From the NCBI GenBank assembly GCA_017477035.1, contig JAFUXW010000042.1:1-5051 (forward strand): a DNA stretch of 5,051 bases, read 5' to 3'. This DNA is from Alphaproteobacteria bacterium (GTDB lineage: Bacteria; Pseudomonadota; Alphaproteobacteria; RF32; CAG-239). Of the stretch, positions 1 to 5,051 are shown in pieces. The notes beneath the pieces were generated by a model. It did no database searches. It was not told the DNA's origin and saw nothing but the letters and a program-made list of their open reading frames with translations. The stretch's first letter is position 1. Each line of letters begins with the position of its first letter. A program made the translations under genes and the position numbers.

Positions 1-273
1 AACAAAAATATTGGCATCCGGTACAACATCTGCTATATTTTTTCCCTCAACGGCATGAGCCACCCAAAAATTTCGACAATCTGCCTTTTCATACAAAATC
101 TTTGCTACGTCGCATGCTCCTAAACCGTAGGCATCATCTTTGATAACTGCCGACGGTGTTGCCGGATTTATTATTTTGCTTAATGATTGATAATTTTCAA
201 CCAAATTCTGCAAATTAATCTGCAAAACCGGTTGTGTAAAAATTTTTGAAAGATGTCTTGTAAAAATATACAT
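1..273 (-). CDS. alr: Alanine racemase, N-terminal part (runs off left edge)
   Basis: Alanine racemase is a cytoplasmic PLP enzyme that interconverts L- and D-alanine and supplies D-alanine for peptidoglycan. Only the first 91 codons are in the window. The minus-strand frame starts at ATG (271-273) and stays open to base 1. Residues 42-53 read AVIKDDAYGLGA, matching the family's PLP-lysine motif AVVKA(N/D)AYG(H/L)G; K45 is the predicted Schiff-base lysine and Y49 the conserved tyrosine. The residues before it (about 15-36, beginning PVLQINLQNLVENY) fit the usual first strand and helix of the alr barrel, and FWVAHAVEG at about 69-77 fits the next strand. A GGAGA at 285-289 lies 11 nt before the ATG. 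The gene is divergent from tatD, with 36 bp between start codons. The A-to-D change after the lysine is mildly unusual. The family call is firm; the catalytic C-terminal half cannot be seen. Confidence 0.9.
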   Translation of the reverse strand, partial: MYIFTRHLSKIFTQPVLQINLQNLVENYQSLSKIINPATPSAVIKDDAYGLGACDVAKILYEKADCRNFWVAHAVEGKNIADVVPDANIFV

Positions 274-285
274 AGCTGTTATTAT
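258..285 (+). promoter_or_regulatory. Possible sigma70-type promoter for tatD-hydF
   Basis: TTGTAA at 258-263 (4 of 6 matches to the -35 consensus) is followed, after a 16-nt spacer, by TATTAT at 280-285 (5 of 6 matches to the -10 consensus). Transcription would begin near 291-293, giving a leader of about 18 nt that just includes the AAGGA ribosome binding site. The promoter lies partly inside the start of alr on the other strand. In DNA this AT-rich, chance matches are common, so this is a candidate only. Confidence 0.35.
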
Positions 286-294
286 CTCCACATA

Positions 295-299
295 AAGGA
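295..299 (+). promoter_or_regulatory. Ribosome binding site that fixes the tatD start at 310
   Basis: AAGGA at 295-299 sits 10 nt before the ATG at 310-312. The in-frame ATG at 253 has no such site and would add 19 residues not seen in TatD proteins, which begin almost directly with the metal-binding DxHxH motif. This site decides the start. Confidence 0.75.
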
Positions 300-309
300 A
301 TTGAAAAAG

Positions 310-1050
310 ATGTACTATTTTGATTCGCACATTCACTTACAAGATTATAAAACGCAAGAAGTTAAAAATGTGGTTAATAATGCCATAAAAAATAACATTT
401 CGCGTTTTATAAACGCCTCAGCACACCCTAATGACTGGGGAAAAGTGAAAAATTTATCATTACAATATCCCCAAATTATTCCGGCCTTTGGAATCCATCC
501 ATGGTATATAGATAATCTTGATAATAATTGGATTGATAAATTAGAAATACTCATACAGAATAATCCGCAAGCAATGATCGGTGAGTGTGGAATAGATCGC
601 CTAAAAAATAACAATATTAATGCGCAAATAAATGTTTTATTACCGCAAATCGATTTAGCAATAAAGTATAATCGCCCACTTATTATCCACGCCGTTAAAG
701 CTAATCATGAATTTGAAAATTTATTTTCGATTCTGCCGAAAAAAACTGTTTTTCATTCTTTTACCGGCTCTGTCGAATGGGGAAAATCTATACAAAAACA
801 CGGATTTTTCATTGGCATTAATTTTTCGATTTTGCGCAAAAAAAATGCTGCCGAAATTTTGCGAAATATAAGCTTTGGAAAAATATTATTGGAAACTGAC
901 GGTCCTTATCAGAACAACATAAAAGATGAAGAAACTTTACCGCAAAACCTACCATTATTGGCTGAAGAAATTGCCAACCTCTCCGGTATGGAACTTATTG
1001 ACTTTTTAAATATTTTAAATCAGAATCAACAAAAATTTTTAGGAGAATAA
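310..1050 (+). CDS. TatD-family metal-dependent hydrolase (deoxyribonuclease-like)
   Basis: A 246-residue protein of the TatD/YcfH group in the amidohydrolase superfamily: cytoplasmic TIM-barrel enzymes that use two metal ions, with DNase activity shown for some members. The metal-site signatures appear in order: D-S-H-I-H at 5-9 (H7, H9), F-G-I-H-P-W at 60-65, G-E-C-G-I-D at 91-96 (E92), I-I-H-A (H127), V-F-H-S-F-T-G (H149) and L-E-T-D-G-P (D197). Length is slightly below the usual 255-265. The start at 310 is chosen because of the AAGGA at 295-299 and because the DxHxH motif should lie close to the N terminus. An upstream in-frame ATG at 253 would overlap the divergent alr gene by 21 bp. 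It is followed by hydF with only 4 bp between stop and start, so the two form an operon. The substrate is unknown, and a role in hydrogenase maturation is not implied by sequence. Confidence 0.92.
   Translation: MYYFDSHIHLQDYKTQEVKNVVNNAIKNNISRFINASAHPNDWGKVKNLSLQYPQIIPAFGIHPWYIDNLDNNWIDKLEILIQNNPQAMIGECGIDRLKNNNINAQINVLLPQIDLAIKYNRPLIIHAVKANHEFENLFSILPKKTVFHSFTGSVEWGKSIQKHGFFIGINFSILRKKNAAEILRNISFGKILLETDGPYQNNIKDEETLPQNLPLLAEEIANLSGMELIDFLNILNQNQQKFLGE
344..349 (-). promoter_or_regulatory. Possible -10 element for alr inside tatD
   Basis: A perfect TATAAT reads on the minus strand about 70 bp upstream of the alr ATG, within the tatD coding sequence. No good -35 hexamer is found 16-18 bp further upstream (the best is CCACAT-like), so this is weak. 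A promoter for alr has to lie in or near this stretch, unless alr is transcribed from farther away inside tatD. Confidence 0.25.
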
Positions 1051-1054
1051 TCTA

Positions 1055-2236
1055 ATGCAAGCCACACCCAAAGCACTGCGTTTACATATAGCTATTGCCG
1101 GAAGAGTTAATTCCGGAAAATCCACATTGCTGAATTTACTAACCGGACAACAAGTTGCAATAACATCTTCTCAAGCCGGAACCACCACCGATGTAGTGGA
1201 AAAAGCTCAAGAATTACCGCCGCTCGGTCCGGTTTTATGGCTTGATACCGCAGGTTTTGGTGACGAAAGCGAACTAGGTGAAAAGCGTATGAAAAAAACC
1301 TATGCAGCATTAGATAAAGCCGATATTGTATTATTGGTTTGCTCTGGTGATAATATAGGACAACCGGAAGAACAAATCATAAAATACACGAACTCGCGTA
1401 ATACTCCTCTGATAAGAATCTATAATCGAGCTGATGAGTATAAAATTAAAGCCACTGATGGCATAAAAGTTAACGCAACCGATTTATCTTCAAGAGATCA
1501 AGTTCTTAACGAATTAAAATCTTATATTATTAAAGTATGTCCTGAAGACTTTTTAAGTTCACAACCTCTTATCGGTGATTTAGTCCCTACTCACAGCACG
1601 GTTATTATGATTATTCCGCTTGATTATGAAGCACCGAAAGGACGTTTGATTATGCCTCAGGTGCAAGCAATACGCGATTGTCTTGACCATAATCAAAATA
1701 TTATGGTTGTCAAAGAAGACAACTACATCAATGTGCTTAATAACTTAAAAACTCCGCCGGCTCTTGTTATATGCGACTCACAAATCGTCGACCGTATGGT
1801 GAAAGAAACTCCGCCTGAAATAAAATGCACCACATTTTCCATTTTGATGGCGCGTTTCAAAGGTGATTTAAGCAAAATGACAAAAGGTGCGCAAATGATT
1901 TCAAAACTGCAAGACGGCGATAAAGTATTGATTGCCGAGTCTTGCACCCACCACGCTATGGAAGATGATATCGGCAGAGTAAAAATACCGAATTGGCTAT
2001 TAAAAAAGACCGGAAAACAGCTGCAAATCGACCACGTAAGCGGTTGCGATTTCGGTACTGATTTGAGTAGATATAAATTGGTAATTCAATGCGGAGGATG
2101 TAACATTAATCGCCGTGAAATATTATCACGCATTTATAAATGCGAGCACGCCGGCGTTGCAATTACCAACTACGGTGTGTGCATATCTGAATTAAAAGGA
2201 GTTCTATCTCGCGTCTTGGAACCATTTGAAGGATAG
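1055..2236 (+). CDS. hydF: [FeFe]-hydrogenase H-cluster maturation GTPase HydF
   Basis: HydF is the cytoplasmic scaffold that receives the diiron precursor made with HydE and HydG and passes it to the hydrogenase HydA. The 393 residues are near the family's usual 400. The N-terminal GTPase domain (about 8-165) shows a P-loop GRVNSGKS (16-23), a switch-I threonine run (T43-T45), DTAG (64-67) and a G4-like NRAD (124-127). A middle dimerisation region (about 170-265) follows. The C-terminal cluster-binding domain has C-T-H at 297-299 and Q-C-G-G-C at 345-349, so three cysteines (C297, C346, C349) are in place to hold a [4Fe-4S] cluster. Two positions differ from the usual family: Gln for His in HCxxC, and Arg for Lys in the G4 motif NKxD. 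AGGAG at 1041-1045 lies 9 nt before the ATG and inside the end of tatD, indicating co-transcription. HydE, HydG and the hydrogenase itself are not in the window. Confidence 0.95.
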   Translation: MQATPKALRLHIAIAGRVNSGKSTLLNLLTGQQVAITSSQAGTTTDVVEKAQELPPLGPVLWLDTAGFGDESELGEKRMKKTYAALDKADIVLLVCSGDNIGQPEEQIIKYTNSRNTPLIRIYNRADEYKIKATDGIKVNATDLSSRDQVLNELKSYIIKVCPEDFLSSQPLIGDLVPTHSTVIMIIPLDYEAPKGRLIMPQVQAIRDCLDHNQNIMVVKEDNYINVLNNLKTPPALVICDSQIVDRMVKETPPEIKCTTFSILMARFKGDLSKMTKGAQMISKLQDGDKVLIAESCTHHAMEDDIGRVKIPNWLLKKTGKQLQIDHVSGCDFGTDLSRYKLVIQCGGCNINRREILSRIYKCEHAGVAITNYGVCISELKGVLSRVLEPFEG

Positions 2237-2309
2237 TTCTCATTTATCTTTATTTTTATACAGGTAAGTCAGAATTATTTGCAAACATTTAATTACACAT
2301 ATAAGCAAG

Positions 2310-2333
2310 AAACCGCCGATAAACGGCGGTTTT
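2310..2333. terminator. Rho-independent terminator between convergent blocks
   Basis: A perfect 9-bp stem, AAACCGCCG (2310-2318) with CGGCGGTTT (2324-2332), encloses a 5-nt ATAAA loop. On the plus strand it ends in TTTT, 74 bp after hydF, and fits as the hydF terminator. On the minus strand the trailing sequence is TTTCTTGCTTAT, a weaker U-tract, about 76 bp after the small membrane-protein gene, so it may work in both directions. The rest of the 172-bp intergenic stretch shows no gene or clear signal. Confidence 0.85.
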
Positions 2334-2408
2334 CATCATAAGCCAATGCTCTTCCTAAAATCTGAAGTAAATAAACGGATTATAGGTGGAAGCGGCAATG
2401 CTAGGAAA

Positions 2409-2987
2409 TTATTTATCTGCTTTAGTCCATTCAGCGTGGATTTTGATTTCATCACCGGCTTTGGCTTTAATTGTATGACGGAACGGCTTGTTGTGCCATA
2501 CGGACACCGGCTCAGATAAAATTTTCTTACCGTTAACGGTAAAAGAAGTATATTTTACCCAAACAGGAATAAATTTTTTATTTTCATCGCGTTTATCAGG
2601 ACCACGCAAGACTACCATCAATTCACTATCATTTAAGGATTTGATATTTATATCCGTACTGCTTTTGTCTCTTTGTATTACATATCCTTGATTACCTGAT
2701 TTTTGCATCCAACCTGCTTGTTTTTCAGGTGTTTTTGAACCATCAACATAAACTTCAAATTGCGGCTTTTTAGCATCTACTAATTTTGTAGTTAAATCAA
2801 TACGAGCCACTATTTTTTCGTCCTTAGGTTTAGGTGCAGTTGTTGCGGTTGCAACTTTTTGCTCCTGAACTTTGACATTGTTGCTCGGTTTGAAAAACAT
2901 TATTCCGCCGGCAATCACCGCAATAGCCACAACAACTGCGGTTACTACTCCGGCCTTACTTTTTTCGTTTTTAATTTCTTTACTCAT
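2409..2987 (-). CDS. Membrane-anchored protein with the same domain as the upstream DUF1796 fusion
   Basis: No named family is recognised. The 192-residue product has a lysine-rich N terminus (1-12), one hydrophobic segment (about 13-32, rich in V, A, I and G) and a flexible Lys/Thr/Ala/Pro linker (about 33-58). A soluble, probably beta-rich domain (about 60-188) follows. The positive charge before the membrane segment predicts N-in, C-out, so the domain should face the periplasm or exterior. There is no lipobox and no obvious cleavage site, so it is likely an uncleaved anchor. The domain aligns with the N-terminal domain of the protein encoded at 3794-5051. Shared features include R-I-D at the domain start, L-R-G-x-D-x-R (127-133), V-W-V (142-144), P-V-x-x-W (W164), a P-F/P-Y pair (P168) and G-x-E-I near the end. 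AGGAGA at 2996-3001, overlapping the stop of the preceding gene, lies 8 nt before the ATG. It is the last gene of the leftward operon. Domain homology is well supported; function is unknown. Confidence 0.85.
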   Translation of the reverse strand: MSKEIKNEKSKAGVVTAVVVAIAVIAGGIMFFKPSNNVKVQEQKVATATTAPKPKDEKIVARIDLTTKLVDAKKPQFEVYVDGSKTPEKQAGWMQKSGNQGYVIQRDKSSTDINIKSLNDSELMVVLRGPDKRDENKKFIPVWVKYTSFTVNGKKILSEPVSVWHNKPFRHTIKAKAGDEIKIHAEWTKADK

Positions 2988-2999
2988 TTTAATTTTCTC

Positions 3000-3797
3000 C
3001 TATAAATATTGAATAAAAGATTTTGTTAAACTTGTTATATACGTCTGTGTTTTGATACCAAAACGATGAAAGACGACAGTTTCTACACTCTGCTCCTGCA
3101 AGAGTTTAATTGCTTGTGCAGAAGTATTCTTTTCACCCTTACGTTCAGTATCGTCAAAAATAATGACGAAGTCATCTGCAACATTACCATTCTTGATTAG
3201 ATCCAACATGTTTGAACGTGGTAACTTTTGCTCAGCCCCCCATGGACCATCAATAATTATCAAATCATACTTTGTATTACCGACTATTTCATTTAAATCC
3301 TTATACTTGCGACATTCTGTTTTGTCGTAGGTAAAAAATTCCAAATCGCGTTGATGAACTTTTATATGTTCATTTTGCGCTAACTGTGGTTGATAGGTGG
3401 CAATCCAATCGGAATCATTTTCTATAATATCAAGTGTTGCATTCTGATTGCAATATGCCACATATTGCGAGGTTAAACGAGAAGTTTGCCCCATTCCCAT
3501 TTCTAAAATATTCTGCGGCTTTGTATTATCCAAAATACGGTAAAGCATATAAATAAAGCTGTAATTTGCTGCCCAACCATGTAAGGAAAAAGACTTATCA
3601 TGTAACCATGTGCTATTAATAATCGTATCGTGCAAAAGGTCAGCAAAATTAAGTTCTTTATAATATCCCTGCATCTGCCTACAAACTCGATTAAAATCGT
3701 TTTGAAGTTGCGCAACCTTTTTATCATTTTGTAACAAATGACGATATATTTTATTCAGCTCTTTGCTGATTTTATTTGTTTCTGCTACTTCACTCAT
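3000..3797 (-). CDS. Class I SAM-dependent methyltransferase-like protein
   Basis: The 265-residue product starts with a charged, probably helical or coiled-coil segment (about 5-45), followed by a Rossmann-fold domain. Motif I is I-L-E-M-G-M-G-Q-T-S (97-106), matching the ExGxGxT SAM-binding loop. D-I-I-E-N-D (123-128) has an acidic residue, E126, where SAM ribose contacts usually fall. Y-D-L-I-I-I-D-G-P-W-G (177-187) fits the motif IV strand, and V-I-I-F-D-D-T-E-R (211-219) a later strand. The acceptor is unknown; similar proteins are often found among polysaccharide or surface-modification genes (general knowledge, not checked). Its ATG overlaps the TGA of the upstream DUF1796 gene (ATGA, 3794-3797), and AAGGA (3807-3811) lies 9 nt before the start, so translation is likely coupled. 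Only 12 bp separate it from the next gene. It could be a non-methylating Rossmann protein, since no acceptor-site motif is evident. Confidence 0.75.
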   Translation of the reverse strand: MSEVAETNKISKELNKIYRHLLQNDKKVAQLQNDFNRVCRQMQGYYKELNFADLLHDTIINSTWLHDKSFSLHGWAANYSFIYMLYRILDNTKPQNILEMGMGQTSRLTSQYVAYCNQNATLDIIENDSDWIATYQPQLAQNEHIKVHQRDLEFFTYDKTECRKYKDLNEIVGNTKYDLIIIDGPWGAEQKLPRSNMLDLIKNGNVADDFVIIFDDTERKGEKNTSAQAIKLLQEQSVETVVFHRFGIKTQTYITSLTKSFIQYL

Positions 3798-5051
3798 GCT
3801 GCTGAATCCTTATTCTTATTATCTCCTTCTATCTTCTTTTTGACATCTTCAGACAAAGACAAGTGACTGCACACTTCATTCCATAAATCTTCATTACCTA
3901 TCCAGAAACTCGGATTAGATTTATCACTTCCATTTGCGTGAATATCATTTGCTTTAATATCGTAGAATATAACATTAGGATTAATTTCATACTTTATAAT
4001 TTCTTGTTCTAAATCAGAATGTCTGATATTTAACAATTTTATCTGTAATTTAGGGTACATTTTTGCAATTTCCCGCAAGAATAATTGAAAATTATAAATA
4101 TCATCATTTCTGTTACATATCAAGCATATACTTTTTGAAGTTTTTAAAATATCTTTCATGCGTTCATATCTGCGGCCGAACAACTCCTTAAACTCGGTCA
4201 TATACTCATCAACAGTCTTTTCAATAGGGAAGCCATACATAGAAATAATTCTATTTTTAATATCAGTAACATACCTTGCTTTTTTGCCTATTTTGTTTTT
4301 ATCTTCCACGTATTCATTAAACCAATCTGATATACCATGTTTTAAAGTTGATATAATGGTTGATAAAGGAAAGTTCATCATCCAATCAAATGGTAATGAG
4401 CAATATCTTAATTCCGACTTTCTTAGCCAGTAAGCAGGACGACAAGCAGAACCTATAGGGATAAAACAATCTGCAGTAATTTGCGGATAATCATTAACTT
4501 TACTTTCTAAATATCCACCTCCAATATTTGCTAAGATTTTTTCAACTATTTCATCAATATTTTCATTTATAAATTCATCGTTTGAACATATTTGCGGTAA
4601 AATATTTTCCAATTCTTGCTTAGTATATTTGTGATATTGCTGCTCTATAACCAAAGTAATTTCCTGTCCATTCTTCACGGACATCTCATATATATATGGT
4701 CTTCCATACCACGTCGCAACAGGTAAGGGTAGCACCTCTCTATCATCAATTTTTACAGATTTAAATTCAACCCACACGCAAATACGTTTATCTTTATATC
4801 TGAAATCTTGTCCGCGCAAACTAATTTTCAATTTTCCATCATTAATAATTTTTAATTTAATTTTATTAAATATTGAACTACTTAACGCGACCTTACCTTT
4901 CCCATAGGAATCGCTATACCATTGAGGTGCTAGCACTTTTCCATCAGATATTGTAACAGTCACATCATTATTTTCATTACCAAAATTCTTAAAATCTATT
5001 CTTATGTTGGTTAATTTGTTCAATACTGTATTAATTTTTTTATCTATTCTT
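3794..5051 (-). CDS. DUF1796 (putative papain-like cysteine peptidase) protein with N-terminal beta-rich domain; 5' end beyond window
   Basis: Residues are numbered from the TTG at 5021-5023. The N-terminal region (about 6-128) is the domain shared with the small membrane protein, with L-R-G-x-D-x-R at 69-75, V-W-V at 83-85, W105 and P109-Y110. A charged helical linker follows (about 130-180). The DUF1796 signature comes next: F-I-P-I-G-S-A-C-R-P-A-Y-W-L-R (187-201, with C194) and C-S-L-P-F-D-W-M (208-215), then R-R-Y-E-R-M-K (284-290) before the strand S-I-C-L-I-C (298-303). The family is described as putative papain-like cysteine peptidases. C194 is the obvious nucleophile candidate, but activity is not established and no His partner can be assigned. 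The frame has no stop between TTG and the right edge, reading R-I-D-K-K-I-N-T-V-L just upstream, and the TTG lacks a ribosome binding site. The true start is therefore probably outside the window. The stop overlaps the next gene's ATG by 4 bp. Confidence 0.8.
   Translation of the reverse strand, partial: RIDKKINTVLNKLTNIRIDFKNFGNENNDVTVTISDGKVLAPQWYSDSYGKGKVALSSSIFNKIKLKIINDGKLKISLRGQDFRYKDKRICVWVEFKSVKIDDREVLPLPVATWYGRPYIYEMSVKNGQEITLVIEQQYHKYTKQELENILPQICSNDEFINENIDEIVEKILANIGGGYLESKVNDYPQITADCFIPIGSACRPAYWLRKSELRYCSLPFDWMMNFPLSTIISTLKHGISDWFNEYVEDKNKIGKKARYVTDIKNRIISMYGFPIEKTVDEYMTEFKELFGRRYERMKDILKTSKSICLICNRNDDIYNFQLFLREIAKMYPKLQIKLLNIRHSDLEQEIIKYEINPNVIFYDIKANDIHANGSDKSNPSFWIGNEDLWNEVCSHLSLSEDVKKKIEGDNKNKDSAA

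Noticed and set aside
253..309. Upstream in-frame ATG at 253 giving a 265-residue TatD
   Set aside because: It has no ribosome binding site, adds residues unlike TatD N termini and overlaps the divergent alr start. The ATG at 310 has a well-placed AAGGA.
345..614. Minus-strand open frame opposite tatD
   Set aside because: It is fully antisense to the conserved TatD core, and its translation looks like a low-complexity shadow rather than a protein family.
1107..1310. Minus-strand open frame within hydF
   Set aside because: It lies opposite a firmly identified gene, has no recognisable family features and no independent support.
2343..2407. Short repeats near the end of the leftward operon (CAATGCT twice; TTCCT and GGAAG in inverted orientation)
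   Set aside because: Matches are short and imperfect, the loops are long and there is no T-run. They are within chance expectation for AT-rich DNA and much weaker than the 2310-2333 hairpin.
2409..2987. Small membrane protein as a lipoprotein or secreted protein
   Set aside because: There is no cysteine in a lipobox after the hydrophobic segment and no clear signal-peptidase site. An uncleaved anchor fits better.
4158..4433. Plus-strand open frame opposite the DUF1796 region
   Set aside because: It is antisense to the conserved C-x-x-A-Y and PFDW motifs of the real gene and has no family resemblance.

Overview
The window is compact, AT-rich bacterial DNA (roughly one third GC by eye) with six protein-coding genes in two blocks that converge on a hairpin terminator near 2310-2333. 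No tRNA, rRNA, CRISPR array, insertion sequence or attachment site was seen. The organism is probably an anaerobe, because it carries the [FeFe]-hydrogenase maturation gene hydF. The alanine racemase PLP-lysine motif (K-D-D-A-Y-G-L-G) resembles the K-A-D-A-Y-G-L-G form common in alphaproteobacteria. A low-GC, anaerobic, uncultured gut-type alphaproteobacterium is therefore my tentative guess, not a firm assignment.

Left block (1-2236). A 5'-partial segment of alanine racemase (alr) runs leftward off the window edge. It is divergent from a rightward pair, a TatD-family metal-dependent hydrolase followed by hydF. Only 36 bp separate the alr and tatD start codons, so the control signals must overlap the genes. 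The hydF ribosome binding site lies in the last codons and stop of tatD, so the two are almost certainly co-transcribed. HydF is complete, with GTPase, dimerisation and cluster-binding regions, but the usual HCxxC motif reads QCGGC and the G4 motif reads NRAD.

Right block (2409-5051, all leftward). Three tightly coupled genes encode, in transcription order: (i) a two-part protein joining an unnamed beta-rich domain to a DUF1796 'papain-like cysteine peptidase' domain, whose reading frame stays open past the right edge; (ii) a class I Rossmann-fold, methyltransferase-like protein, overlapping the first gene by an ATGA junction; (iii) a small single-pass membrane-anchored protein. The soluble part of (iii) is visibly homologous to the N-terminal domain of (i). 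This is the most interesting observation here: one domain appears in a cytosolic enzyme fusion and in a predicted membrane-anchored, probably periplasmic form within one operon. A role in surface glycan or envelope modification is a reasonable inference, but it is unproven.
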